A DNA stretch of 13,041 nt from Citromicrobium sp. Lineage in GTDB: Bacteria; Pseudomonadota; Alphaproteobacteria; Sphingomonadales; Sphingomonadaceae. Location of the stretch: the NCBI GenBank assembly GCA_002712945.1, contig PAVA01000074.1:1-13041 (forward strand). Reading direction: 5' to 3'. Under the pieces are notes generated by a model. It made no database searches and had not been told where the DNA came from. It saw nothing but the letters and a program-made list of their open reading frames with translations. How positions within the stretch are numbered: the first letter of the stretch is position 1; each line of letters begins with the position of its first letter. Of this stretch, positions 1-9,565 are shown one piece after another. Made by a program: the position numbers and the translations under genes.

Positions 1-603
<603 letters not shown>

Positions 604-619
604 GCTCTGTTCCTCAAAT

Positions 620-1156
620 TCAATGTGTCAGTGCTTCGGCCAGCTTGTTCAGCCGGCCGCGCACGGAGCCGTCGATGACCGTGTCGCCAGCCCGGATCAA
701 TAGTCCGCCCAGGAGCGCCGGGTCGGTCTCGCTGCTGACCACGACCTCGCGATCCAGGCGCTTGCCCAGCGCGGCGGCAATGCGGTCGCGCACGTCTTCG
801 GGCAGGTCGAAAGCGGAGAGGACCTGCACCTCGACGACCCGCTCCCGTTCGGCCTTCAGCTCTGCAAACTGGCGGCAGACCTGGGGCAGGAGGGGCAGGC
901 GGCGGTTGGCTGCCAGGACCCGGAGATAGTTCTGTACCGGTGCGCTCGCGTTGTCGCCGAGAAGCCCGAGGAACCGGTCGGACTGCTCGGCGGCGGTGAG
1001 CGCCGGGTCGTTGAGAAGCGCCACGACCCGGGGCTCGGCGGCAACGGCGGCAGCGAGCTGCAGCTGCGTGAGCCACTTCTCCAGGTCGCCCTTGTCGCTC
1101 GCGTACTCGAACGCCGCTTTCGCGTAGGGGCGGGCCAGCGTGCTTAGTTCAGCCAT
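620..1156 (-). CDS. atpH: ATP synthase F1 subunit delta
   Basis: 178 residues, against 177 in E. coli. Delta sits on top of the alpha3beta3 head and ties it to the b-subunit stalk. The N-terminus [19 protein letters not shown] is the standard alpha-binding helix, and the C-terminus contains the family signature [13 protein letters not shown] (about residues 160-172). The ATG follows the atpF stop by 12 bp, with GAGAGG upstream as ribosome binding site. The gene stops with TGA 16 bp before atpA. A second open frame inside it (591-1076) is a shadow caused by high GC. Confidence 0.97.
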   Translation of the reverse strand: MAELSTLARPYAKAAFEYASDKGDLEKWLTQLQLAAAVAAEPRVVALLNDPALTAAEQSDRFLGLLGDNASAPVQNYLRVLAANRRLPLLPQVCRQFAELKAERERVVEVQVLSAFDLPEDVRDRIAAALGKRLDREVVVSSETDPALLGGLLIRAGDTVIDGSVRGRLNKLAEALTH

Positions 1157-1168
1157 CGCGACCTCTCG

Positions 1169-1639
1169 TTACAGCTCTGCTGCCAGCTTGTCGACCAGGT
1201 CGGCGTGCGCCTGCTGGTCGATGGAAGCACCGAGAATCTTCTCGGCGCCGGCGACGGACAGGACGGCGACCTGGCTGCGCAGCTGCTCGCGCGCACGGTT
1301 GGCCTCCTGCTCGATCTCGGCCTGGGCGGCGGCCTTGACGCGCTCGGCCTCGAGGCGGGCCGTGTCCTTGGCCTCCTCGACGATCTGGTTGGCGCGCTTG
1401 TTGGCCGCGTCGACGATGGAGGAGGCCTCTTCCTTGGCTTCCTTCAGGCGCTCGACGGCCTTTTCCTTGGCCAGCTCCAGGTCCTGCTCCGCCTGCTCGG
1501 CAGCCGCCAGGCCCTCGGCGATCTTCTGTTCGCGCTCCTGCATGGCGGCCAGGATCGGCGGCCAGACGTACTTCATGCAGAACACGACAAAAGCGACGAA
1601 CGCCAGCATTTGCCCGATCAGCGTAAGGTTAATGTTCAC
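1169..1639 (-). CDS. atpF: ATP synthase Fo subunit b
   Basis: Peripheral-stalk subunit: one N-terminal membrane helix (about residues 5-25, [20 protein letters not shown]) followed by a long charged coiled coil rich in Glu, Ala, Lys and Arg. It ends [13 protein letters not shown]...LVDKLAAEL like E. coli b. I place the start at a GTG (1639), giving 156 residues, exactly the E. coli length. The GTG has a strong GAGGAGAAGG ribosome binding site. The open frame extends 13 codons further to 1678, but that extension ([13 protein letters not shown]) is formed by the intercistronic hairpin and the ribosome binding site, so it is not protein. The stop is TAA, 12 bp before atpH. Confidence 0.96.
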   Translation of the reverse strand: MNINLTLIGQMLAFVAFVVFCMKYVWPPILAAMQEREQKIAEGLAAAEQAEQDLELAKEKAVERLKEAKEEASSIVDAANKRANQIVEEAKDTARLEAERVKAAAQAEIEQEANRAREQLRSQVAVLSVAGAEKILGASIDQQAHADLVDKLAAEL

Positions 1640-1659
1640 AACCTTCTCCTCACGTGTTG

Positions 1660-1698
1660 GGGGTACCGCGAGCGGCACCCCGTGCTACGGGTGTCCCG
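1660..1698 (-). promoter_or_regulatory. Two hairpins between atpE and atpF
   Basis: In the 61-bp gap between the atpE stop and the atpF start, the mRNA first meets CGGG-ACA-CCCG (1698-1688), then an 8-bp stem GGGGTGCC-GCTCGC-GGTACCCC (1681-1660, one G-T wobble). The second hairpin ends about 9 nt before the atpF ribosome binding site. There is no T-run after either stem, so a full Rho-independent terminator is unlikely. I infer an mRNA-stabilising or processing element favouring atpE, whose product is needed in about ten copies per complex. The pairing is seen directly; the function is inference. Confidence 0.55.
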
Positions 1699-1700
1699 GT

Positions 1701-1937
<237 letters not shown>

Positions 1938-1969
1938 CTAGAGTTGATTGCCTGACAGTAGGGGGTTGC

Positions 1970-3317
<1,348 letters not shown>

Positions 3318-3346
3318 GCAAGTGGGTCCTCGTTTCGGGCGCGCGC

Positions 3347-3375
3347 ATTATAGGGGGTATGCGAGGGCCCATCAA
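3347..3375 (-). promoter_or_regulatory. Promoter of the atp operon (sigma70 type)
   Basis: Reading leftward, the -35 is TTGATG (3375-3370), then a 17-bp spacer, then a consensus -10 TATAAT (3352-3347). The expected start point is near 3340, giving a leader of only about 22 nt before the atpI GTG and its GAGGA. The stretch after the -10 is GCGCGCGCCC. In E. coli rRNA and ribosomal-protein promoters such a GC-rich discriminator goes with negative control by ppGpp/DksA, so growth-rate control is a reasonable inference. Confidence 0.8.
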
Positions 3376-3434
3376 CCGAGCAGGCGGGCCCGCGACGGCG
3401 CGTTCTCCGCCGCCGGAAGAGGAACCACAGCATC

Positions 3435-3453
3435 TGGGGGTCATCCGGCCCCA
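3435..3453 (-). terminator. Weak hairpin downstream of parB, possible terminator
   Basis: Between parB and the atp promoter the minus-strand transcript can form TGGGG-(9 nt)-CCCCA. No T-run follows, so this would be a poor intrinsic terminator. It may only slow read-through into atpI, or mean nothing. Confidence 0.2.
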
Positions 3454-3460
3454 AGGGCGC

Positions 3461-3489
3461 ATTATGTGCCTAGAAGACCCCTATATAAG
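3461..3489 (-). promoter_or_regulatory. Possible second, upstream atp promoter
   Basis: A CATAAT -10 (3466-3461; 5 of 6 consensus) lies 17 bp from CTTATA (3489-3484; 3 of 6) in a locally AT-rich patch just past the parB stop. It is far weaker than the 3347-3375 promoter. GCATTAT arms at 3502-3496 and 3466-3460 form a 7-bp inverted repeat that spans it. Confidence 0.25.
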
Positions 3490-3512
3490 GAAGAAAGATA
3501 ATGCACATCGGC

Positions 3513-4394
3513 TTACTGGATGTGGCCGAGAATACCGTCGAGCTCCTCCAGGCTGCCGTAGGACAGCACCAGCTTGCCCTTGCCGCCCTTGCCGTGCTGA
3601 ATCTGGACGCGGGTGCCGAGCCGCTCGGAGAGATCATCCTGGAGCCGGCGGATATTCGGATCCAGCGCCGGCTTTTCCGCCGGGCCGCGCTCCGCTTCCG
3701 CCAGCAGGCGCCGGACCAGGGCCTCGGCCTGGCGCACCGACAGGCCACGGGCGGAAACCTGCCGGGCCGCCTGGCACTGCGCCGGCCCGGCGAGGGACAG
3801 CAGGCAGCGCGCGTGTCCCATGTCGAGGTCGCCGTGCTCGAGCAGGGTCCGCACCTCGGGCTCCAGGCTCATCAGGCGCAGGAGGTTGGCCACGGTCGAG
3901 CGCGATTTTCCCACCGCTTCGGCCACTTCCTGCTGGGTGAGGTCGAACTCCTGCTGCAGCCGCTGCAGGGCCACCGCTTCCTCGATCGGGTTCAGGTCCT
4001 CGCGCTGGATGTTCTCGATGAGGGCCATGGCGATGGTCGCCTCGTCGGTGACGTCGCGCACCAGCGCCGGGATCTCGCCGAGGCCGGCGAGCTGGGCGGC
4101 GCGCCAGCGGCGCTCACCGGCAATGATCTCGTAGCGCTTGTCCGAAATCGGGCGGATCACGATGGGCTGCATGAGCCCCTGGGCCTTGATGCTGTCGGCG
4201 AGCTCCTGCAGGGACTCCGGCTCGATATCCCGACGCGGCTGGTACTTGCCGCGCTGGATCAGGTCGACCGGAATCGTCCGCAGCTCGCCGTCGCTTTGCG
4301 CCGCTGCGGGGGCCTGTTCGCGGCTCGAGGCCTGGGCGGACGACGAGAGCAGGGCGTCGAGGCCCCGGCCCATACGCGCTTTCTTGCCAGCCAT
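3513..4394 (-). CDS. parB: Chromosome partitioning protein ParB (Spo0J family, CTP-dependent DNA clamp)
   Basis: 293 residues. ParB loads at parS sites near oriC, spreads as a CTP-gated sliding clamp, and is moved by ParA. The N-terminal ParA-contact tail is MAGKKARMGRGLDALLSS (1-18). The CTP-binding domain has QPRR (52-55) and GERRWRAAQLAG (93-104). ENIQREDLNPIEEA (127-140) leads into the helix-turn-helix LTQQEVAEAVGKSRSTVANL (152-171). The C-terminal dimer domain ends the protein. The ATG overlaps the parA stop by one base (TGATG), indicating translational coupling. A 195-bp gap with the atp promoter follows. Confidence 0.97.
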   Translation of the reverse strand: MAGKKARMGRGLDALLSSSAQASSREQAPAAAQSDGELRTIPVDLIQRGKYQPRRDIEPESLQELADSIKAQGLMQPIVIRPISDKRYEIIAGERRWRAAQLAGLGEIPALVRDVTDEATIAMALIENIQREDLNPIEEAVALQRLQQEFDLTQQEVAEAVGKSRSTVANLLRLMSLEPEVRTLLEHGDLDMGHARCLLSLAGPAQCQAARQVSARGLSVRQAEALVRRLLAEAERGPAEKPALDPNIRRLQDDLSERLGTRVQIQHGKGGKGKLVLSYGSLEELDGILGHIQ

Positions 4395-5185
4395 CAGTCA
4401 CCCCCTCCCGCCGCGGCGAGGCGTTCCTCGCGCCGGATCATCTCTCCCGCCAGGGCCAGGTAGGCCCGGGAACCGCGGGAGTACTTATCGTAATACATCG
4501 CCGGCATACCGTGGCTCGGCGCCTCGGCGAGGCGGACGTTGCGCGGCACCACAGTGCGGAACACGCGGTCACCGAAGTGTTCATGCAGCTGCGTGGACAC
4601 CTCGTTGGTCAGGCTGTTGCGGGGATCGTACATGGTGCGCAGGATACCCTCGACCTCGAGCGACGGGTTCACGCTTTCCGCCACCCGGCGGATCGTGTCG
4701 AGGAGCGCGGACAGCCCCTCGAGCGCGAAGTACTCGCACTGCATGGCAACGATGACGCCGTCGGCGGCCACGAGGCCGTTCACGGTGAGCATATTCAGCG
4801 ATGGGGGGCAGTCGACGAGGATGTAGTCGTAGTCGTCGCTGACCCGGGCGAGGCTCGCCCGCAGCCGGCGTTCGCGGCCGTCTACCTGCAGCAGTTCCAC
4901 CTCCGCCGCGGTGAGGTCGCCGTTCGCCGGCAGCACGTCGAAACCCGCCTCACCGGCGGTGCAGCGGACCTCTGCGACCGGCGCCTCGTGCACCAGCACG
5001 TCGTAGATACTCTGCTCGATAGCGTACTTGTCGACACCGCAGCCCATGGTGGCGTTGCCCTGCGGATCGAGGTCCACCAGCATCACGCGCTTTTTCATCG
5101 CGGCCAGCGACGCGGCGAGGTTGACGCAGGTCGTGGTCTTGCCGACGCCGCCCTTCTGGTTCGCGATGGCGATGGTTCGTGTCAC
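4394..5185 (-). CDS. parA: Chromosome partitioning ATPase ParA (Soj family)
   Basis: 263 residues, a short chromosomal-type ParA without an N-terminal DNA-binding domain. The deviant Walker A is KGGVGKTT (11-18), Walker A' is LVDLDPQGN (36-44), and Walker B is YILVDCPPSLN (121-131). ATP-bound ParA dimers coat the nucleoid and carry ParB-parS complexes; it may also act on DnaA as Soj does in Bacillus. The start is GTG (5185), overlapping the rsmG stop by four bases (GTGA). The stop overlaps parB. The rsmG-parA-parB coupling and position between mnmG and atpI are the usual arrangement in Pseudomonas and relatives. Confidence 0.97.
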   Translation of the reverse strand: MTRTIAIANQKGGVGKTTTCVNLAASLAAMKKRVMLVDLDPQGNATMGCGVDKYAIEQSIYDVLVHEAPVAEVRCTAGEAGFDVLPANGDLTAAEVELLQVDGRERRLRASLARVSDDYDYILVDCPPSLNMLTVNGLVAADGVIVAMQCEYFALEGLSALLDTIRRVAESVNPSLEVEGILRTMYDPRNSLTNEVSTQLHEHFGDRVFRTVVPRNVRLAEAPSHGMPAMYYDKYSRGSRAYLALAGEMIRREERLAAAGGGD

Positions 5186-5814
5186 GCGCTGGTCTCCGGC
5201 CGCAGGGTGATCAGGGAGCGCTGCTCATCGAGGCCGGGCACGGCGAGGGCCGTCACCGTCGCCCGGTAGCCCAGGGCCTCGGCGGCGGCCAGCTCGTCGG
5301 CCGCCACCTGCGCCTTCATGGCGTAGAACGCGCCACCGGGCGCGAGCAGATGGCCGCAGCACTCGAGCATCGCCGGCAACGCGGCGAAGGCCCGGCTGAG
5401 AACGCCGGTGTAGGGCTGCTCCGGCCGGTGGTCCTCGGCACGTGCAGGCGCGATGCGTATGTTAGCCAAGGCCAGGGCCGTTTTCACCTGGAACAGGAAG
5501 CGGGTCTTCTTGCCGTTGCTGTCGAGCAGGCAGTAGCGGTGCACCGGCGCTGCGATCGCCAGGGGAATGCCGGGCAGCCCCGGGCCGGTGCCCACGTCCA
5601 CGAAGGAGCCGCTCGCGGGCAGGTGCGGCAGAACGGCGAGGCTGTCGAGGAGGTGTCGGGTGACCATGGCATCCCGCTCGCGCACGGCGGTGAGGTTATA
5701 GGCCCGGTTCCATTTCTCGAGGAGGTCGAGGTAGGACGACAGGGCAGCCAGCGCGGCCGTCGGCAGCGTCAGGCCCAGCGCGGCACAACCCGCTGCCAGC
5801 GCCGGGTCGCGCAC
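5182..5814 (-). CDS. rsmG: 16S rRNA (guanine-527 N7) methyltransferase
   Basis: 210 residues, against 207 in E. coli. RsmG methylates G527 of 16S rRNA using SAM; loss gives low-level streptomycin resistance in several bacteria. The SAM-binding loop is VDVGTGPGLPGIPLAI (72-87), preceded by the family motif KWNRAYNLTAVR (34-45) and followed by LLDSNGKKTRFL (96-107). The GTG start (5814) lies one base after the mnmG stop (TGA-A-GTG) and the end overlaps parA by four bases, so translation is coupled on both sides. A degenerate parS-like site lies inside this gene (5480-5495). Confidence 0.97.
   Translation of the reverse strand: MRDPALAAGCAALGLTLPTAALAALSSYLDLLEKWNRAYNLTAVRERDAMVTRHLLDSLAVLPHLPASGSFVDVGTGPGLPGIPLAIAAPVHRYCLLDSNGKKTRFLFQVKTALALANIRIAPARAEDHRPEQPYTGVLSRAFAALPAMLECCGHLLAPGGAFYAMKAQVAADELAAAEALGYRATVTALAVPGLDEQRSLITLRPETSA
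5480..5495 (+). other. Degenerate parS-like palindrome inside rsmG
   Basis: GTTTTCACCTGGAACA matches the bacterial parS form TGTTNCACGTGNAACA at 13 of 16 places (counting N), with mismatches at positions 1, 2 and 9. The central CACGTG is broken to CACCTG, which should weaken ParB binding. It lies 295 bp upstream of the parA start. It could be a weak site or chance within the conserved FQVKT coding stretch. Confidence 0.25.
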
Positions 5815-5815
5815 T

Positions 5816-7714
5816 TCAGGCGCTTTTCCGGGTCGCTGCCCGCGCCAGGCCCTCGCGCTTCTTCAGGTGCACGAGCAGCAGGGAAATCGCCGCCGGGGTC
5901 ACCCCGGGGACCCGGGCCGCCTGGCCGAGGGTCGCCGGGCGGGCGTCGGCGAGCTTGCTCCGCACCTCGTGGGACAGGCCGTCCACGGCCGCATAATCGA
6001 GCGAGTCGGGCAGGGCCAGGCTCTCGTGGCGGGCGAGGCGGGCGATCTCCTCGGCCTGGCGCTCGATGTAACCCGCGTACTTTGCCTGGATGGTCACCTG
6101 CTCCGCGACCTGCGGGTCGTCCACCGCGCCCTCGGCGAGGGGGGCGATCGCCGCGTAATCGAGCTGCGGACGCTTGAGCAGGTCAGCAAGCGCATACTCA
6201 CGCTTCAGCTCACTGCCGAGCTTCCCTTCCAGCTGGCGGGCACCCGGCGTGCCGGGATGGAGGAAGGTCGTGCGCAGGCGCTGCTGCTCGCGCTCGATCG
6301 CCTGCCGCTTGGCCTCGAAGCGCGCCCAGCGGGCGTCGTCGACAAGCCCCAGCTCACGGCCGGTGGCAGTGAGGCGCAGGTCCGCGTTGTCTTCCCGGAG
6401 CAGGAGCCGGTACTCGGCACGGGAGGTGAACATGCGGTAGGGCTCGCGGGTCCCCAGGGTGATCAGGTCGTCGACCAGCACCCCGAGGTAGGCCTCGTCG
6501 CGGCGCGGGCACCAGGCCGCCTCGCCGCGCACCCGGCGGGCCGCGTTGATGCCGGCCAGCAGGCCCTGGGCGGCTGCCTCCTCGTAACCGGTGGTGCCGT
6601 TGATCTGCCCGGCGAAGAACAGCCCCTCCACAGGCCGCGTCTCCAGCGAGGGCCGGAGGTCCCGGGGGTCGAAGAAATCGTACTCGATGGCGTAGCCCGG
6701 GCGGGTGATCACCGCGTTCTCGAAGCCGGCGAGGGAACGCACGAAGTCGAGCTGCACGTCGAAGGGCAGGCTGGTGGAGATGCCGTTCGGATAGAGCTCC
6801 GGCGTATCGAGACCCTCGGGTTCGACAAAGACCTGGTGCGCGTCCTTGTCCGCAAAGCGGTGGATCTTGTCCTCGATGCTCGGGCAGTAGCGCGGCCCGG
6901 TGCCCTCGATCACCCCGGAATACATCGGCGAGCGGTCGAGGTTGGCGCGGATGATGTCGTGGGTGCGCGCGTTGGTATGGGCGATCCAGCAACAGCGCTG
7001 CTCGGGATGCGTCGCAGGATCACCGAGGAAGGACATGACCGGCCGCGGATCGTCTCCCCACTGCTGCTCAAGCGAGGCGAGGTCCACGCTGCGCGCATCG
7101 ATGCGCGGCGGGGTACCGGTCTTCAGCCGGTCGACGCGGAAGGGCATCTCGCGCAGGCGCCGGGCCAGGGCGATTGCCGGGGCATCGCCGGCGCGGCCGC
7201 CGCTCGAGCTCTCGAGGCCGATGTGTATCCGCCCGCCGAGGAACGTCCCGGTGGCCAGCACGACCGCATCGGCGTGGAAGTCAAGCCCCATGGCCGTGCG
7301 CGCACCGACGACCCGGTCGCCGTCCAGGAGCAGGTCGTCCACCGGCTGCTGGAAAATCTGCAGGCCGGGCTGTGCCTGCAGGATGCCGCGGATGGCGGCG
7401 CGGTAGAGCACGCGATCGGCCTGGGCCCGGGTTGCGCGAACCGCGGGGCCCTTGCGCGCGTTGAGCACACGGAACTGGATACCGGCGCGGTCCGTGGCCG
7501 CGGCCATCGCGCCGCCGAGGGGATCGACCTCGCGCACGAGATGGCTCTTGCCGATGCCACCGATGGCCGGGTTGCAGGACATCTGGCCGAGCGTATCGAT
7601 ACTGTGCGTCAGCAGCAGCGTGCGGCAACCCATGCGCGCGGCAGCCAGGCATGCCTCGGTACCGGCGTGGCCACCGCCGATCACGATTACGTCAAAACTG
7701 TCCGGGTAGCGCAT
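5816..7714 (-). CDS. mnmG: tRNA uridine-34 5-carboxymethylaminomethyl modification enzyme, FAD subunit
   Basis: 632 residues, close to the usual 629. With MnmE, MnmG installs the cmnm5/nm5 group on U34 of tRNAs reading NNA/NNG codons, using FAD and methylene-tetrahydrofolate. The Rossmann FAD loop is [11 protein letters not shown] (11-21). The two functional cysteines are at the E. coli positions: C47 in [17 protein letters not shown] and C277 in [10 protein letters not shown]. The second nucleotide motif is [10 protein letters not shown] (152-161), and the C-terminal MnmE/tRNA-binding helical domain includes [10 protein letters not shown]. The ATG has a GGGA-type site about 7 nt upstream. 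It is first in an mnmG-rsmG-parA-parB run with its own promoter. Long plus-strand frames opposite it are shadows. Confidence 0.98.
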   Translation of the reverse strand: MRYPDSFDVIVIGGGHAGTEACLAAARMGCRTLLLTHSIDTLGQMSCNPAIGGIGKSHLVREVDPLGGAMAAATDRAGIQFRVLNARKGPAVRATRAQADRVLYRAAIRGILQAQPGLQIFQQPVDDLLLDGDRVVGARTAMGLDFHADAVVLATGTFLGGRIHIGLESSSGGRAGDAPAIALARRLREMPFRVDRLKTGTPPRIDARSVDLASLEQQWGDDPRPVMSFLGDPATHPEQRCCWIAHTNARTHDIIRANLDRSPMYSGVIEGTGPRYCPSIEDKIHRFADKDAHQVFVEPEGLDTPELYPNGISTSLPFDVQLDFVRSLAGFENAVITRPGYAIEYDFFDPRDLRPSLETRPVEGLFFAGQINGTTGYEEAAAQGLLAGINAARRVRGEAAWCPRRDEAYLGVLVDDLITLGTREPYRMFTSRAEYRLLLREDNADLRLTATGRELGLVDDARWARFEAKRQAIEREQQRLRTTFLHPGTPGARQLEGKLGSELKREYALADLLKRPQLDYAAIAPLAEGAVDDPQVAEQVTIQAKYAGYIERQAEEIARLARHESLALPDSLDYAAVDGLSHEVRSKLADARPATLGQAARVPGVTPAAISLLLVHLKKREGLARAATRKSA

Positions 7715-7755
7715 GGTTCATTCCCTGCGTCGCCGCAGGCTGCAAAGGGGAGCGG

Positions 7756-7784
7756 ATTATACGGCCGAGTCGATGTTCCGCCAA
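7756..7784 (-). promoter_or_regulatory. Promoter of mnmG-rsmG-parAB (sigma70 type)
   Basis: Reading leftward, the -35 is TTGGCG (7784-7779), then a 17-bp spacer, then a consensus -10 TATAAT (7761-7756). The predicted start near 7749 gives a leader of about 35 nt before the mnmG ATG. The AT-rich block immediately upstream (7801-7860) could also serve as an UP element. Confidence 0.75.
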
Positions 7785-7800
7785 ACCCGCTTTCTGCTTA

Positions 7801-7860
7801 CTGGAAGAAGAGAATAAATCATGTATGGGTAGAGATAGAGAGTTATTGTTGTGATTGTTA
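7801..7860. other. AT-rich, origin-like block upstream of mnmG
   Basis: These 60 bp hold only 20 G or C (33%) in a region that is otherwise clearly GC-rich. The minus strand contains GATTTATTCTCTT (7820-7808), matching 9 of 11 defined places of the E. coli oriC 13-mer GATCTNTTNTTTT. In E. coli the real oriC sits beside mnmG with such 13-mers. Here only poor DnaA-box matches lie to the right: AGTGGATAG at 8088-8096 (7 of 9, reverse orientation) and TGTGGACGG at 8161-8169 (6 of 9). It may be a vestigial unwinding element or simply an UP element for the mnmG promoter. Confidence 0.35.
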
Positions 7861-7861
7861 G

Positions 7862-7909
7862 GCCCGGCAGAATCCGGGGACAACCCGTTTTTTGTCTTGC
7901 CTGGCAGAA
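7862..7909 (+). repeat. Pair of 11-bp direct repeats in the mnmG-mnmE gap
   Basis: GCCCGGCAGAA (7862-7872) and GCCTGGCAGAA (7899-7909) differ at one base and start 37 bp apart. They lie beside the AT-rich block. I do not recognise the motif; it could be a protein-binding pair or chance. Confidence 0.3.
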
Positions 7910-8107
7910 GGTTGCGCGAGGGAAAGGGCTGTTCGCGACAGCGGTATGGGGCCGGGGCAGGCTGGGTAGCGAATGTGGAGCGTTTCGAGCGCCGGCCGGG
8001 TCGATGGCTGAGCGGCCGCCGGGTCCACGGCTTGTGCCACCGCCGTTACCGCTTTCGCCCACAGCCGCCGCCATCGCGGGAAAAGACAGTGGATAGCTGG
8101 GGGAGCG

Positions 8108-8156
8108 CGCGGGGGCAAGCGGTGCACGGCCAGTGCCCCGCGACGGCTGGTGCACA
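8108..8156 (-). terminator. Hairpin-forming region downstream of mnmE, possible terminator
   Basis: The mnmE transcript can fold CGCGGGG (8142-8136) with CCCCGCG (8114-8108), enclosing a small GCAC-(5 nt)-GTGC hairpin. An overlapping alternative pairs two GTGCAC copies (8155-8150 and 8127-8122). No T-run follows, so any termination would be weak or Rho-aided. The rest of the 7910-8107 stretch holds no gene or site that I can support. Confidence 0.3.
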
Positions 8157-8173
8157 GGGTTGTGGACGGCCTG

Positions 8174-9553
8174 TTACTTGCCGATGCAGAAGCTGGAGAA
8201 AATCTCGCCGAGGAGATCGTCGCTGCTGACCCTGCCGGTAATCTCTCCCAGGCAGCCCTGTACGTAGCGCAGGTCTTCGGCCACCAGCTCGCCGGCGCCG
8301 CTGCCGGCCAGCTGTGCGCGGGCATCAGTGAGGTGGGCCGCGGCGCGATCCAGCGCGTCGAGATGCCGGCGCCGGGCGCTGAAGGTGCTCTCGCCGGCAC
8401 TCGCCAGCCCGACGCTGTCGCGCAGGTGCTCGCGCAGGAGCGAGAGGCCGTCGCCGCTCTGTGCCGACAGCCAGATGTCCGTGATATCCGCCGTGCTGTT
8501 GATGGCGGCGGCGGTGCCGGATAGGTCGATCTTGTTGTGCACGCGGGTCACCGGTGTGCCCGGCGGCGGCGGTTCGACGCCCGCTGGCAGCAGGTCCGCG
8601 AGCGCAGGCGGTGCCCCGCCGGCGCTGTCATCGACCACCAGGATCACCCGGTCTGCGCTGCCGATCTCGACCATGGCGCGGCGTACGCCCTCCTGCTCGA
8701 CCGGGTCATCGCTGTCGCGGAGGCCGGCGGTATCGACGATGTGCAGCGGCAGGCCGTGGACCAGGATGTCCTCGCGCAGCACGTCGCGGGTGGTGCCCTC
8801 GATGGCCGTGACGATGGCGCGCTCCTCGCCGGCCAGCGCGTTGAGCAGGCTGGACTTGCCGGCGTTGGGCCGCCCGGCGATGACCAGCTTGAGCCCTTCC
8901 CGCAGCAGGCTGCCCTGGCGGGCGCTCTCCCGCACGGCGGCGAGGCGTGCCGCGACATCCGCGAGGCGGGCGGCGACATCGCCCTCCGCCAGGAAGTCCA
9001 CGTCCTCTTCGTCCGGGAAGTCGATGGCCGCCTCGACATACACCCGCAGGCGGGTGACCGCCTCCACCAGCTCGTGCACACGTTCGCTGAAGGCGCCGCT
9101 CAGGGAGCGCAGGGCGTTGCGCGCGGCTTCGGCACTGGCGCTGTCAATGAGGTCGGCGATGGCCTCGGCCTGGGCGAGATCCAGCTTGTCATTGAGGAAG
9201 GCGCGGCGGGAGAATTCGCCGGGCTCCGCCGGCCGGGCGCCGTGTGCGCAGGCCGCCTGCAGCAGCAGGTCCAGGACCACCGGGCTGCCGTGGCAGTTTA
9301 GCTCGATCACGTCCTCGCCGGTGAAGGAGTGCGGCCCCGGGAAATACAGCGCCAGGCCGTCGTCGAGGCGCGTGCCCTCGGCATCGTGAAAGTCGGCGCG
9401 GTGGGCGTAGCGGGGGCGGAACTGGTCGCGCCCGGTCAGCCGGCGCGCGATGGCGAGGGCGGCGGGACCGGACAGGCGCAGGATGCCGATGCCGCCGCGG
9501 CCGGCCGCCGTGGCGACCGCGGCGATGGTGTCTTCAGGCGGGGCACCGGCCAC
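8174..9553 (-). CDS. mnmE: tRNA modification GTPase MnmE (TrmE)
   Basis: 459 residues, against 454 in E. coli. This GTPase is the partner of MnmG in U34 modification. The N-terminal tetrahydrofolate-binding domain begins [22 protein letters not shown]. The G domain inserted in the helical domain has G1 GRPNAGKSS (227-235), G2 GTTRD (253-257), G3 DTAG (274-277) and G4 NKID (340-343). The C-terminus is FCIGK, with the conserved Cys456. The start is GTG (9553), 12 bp after the yidC stop, with TGAGG overlapping that stop as ribosome binding site. Although MnmE and MnmG act together, a 459-bp gap with a separate promoter divides their genes. Confidence 0.98.
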   Translation of the reverse strand: MAGAPPEDTIAAVATAAGRGGIGILRLSGPAALAIARRLTGRDQFRPRYAHRADFHDAEGTRLDDGLALYFPGPHSFTGEDVIELNCHGSPVVLDLLLQAACAHGARPAEPGEFSRRAFLNDKLDLAQAEAIADLIDSASAEAARNALRSLSGAFSERVHELVEAVTRLRVYVEAAIDFPDEEDVDFLAEGDVAARLADVAARLAAVRESARQGSLLREGLKLVIAGRPNAGKSSLLNALAGEERAIVTAIEGTTRDVLREDILVHGLPLHIVDTAGLRDSDDPVEQEGVRRAMVEIGSADRVILVVDDSAGGAPPALADLLPAGVEPPPPGTPVTRVHNKIDLSGTAAAINSTADITDIWLSAQSGDGLSLLREHLRDSVGLASAGESTFSARRRHLDALDRAAAHLTDARAQLAGSGAGELVAEDLRYVQGCLGEITGRVSSDDLLGEIFSSFCIGK

Positions 9554-9565
9554 GGGCGCTGGGCC

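Noticed and set aside
1651..1656. CACGTG between atpE and atpF (also at 12412-12417 and in rnpA and rsmG) as parS cores
   Set aside because: Flanking bases do not match TGTTN...NAACA in any of these cases; the six-base palindrome alone is expected by chance.
5867..7861. A 664-codon open frame on the plus strand opposite mnmG
   Set aside because: Antisense shadow of mnmG; composition follows the complementary codons and no family motif is seen.
7875..7893. CGGG-GACAA-CCCG followed by six Ts on the plus strand, terminator-like
   Set aside because: The stem is only four base pairs and no plus-strand gene lies upstream to be terminated; on the minus strand the run is in the wrong position.
7855..8229. 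A 124-codon plus-strand frame filling the mnmG-mnmE gap
   Set aside because: Arg/Gly-rich low-quality protein, no convincing ribosome binding site, and it runs into the 3' end of mnmE on the other strand.
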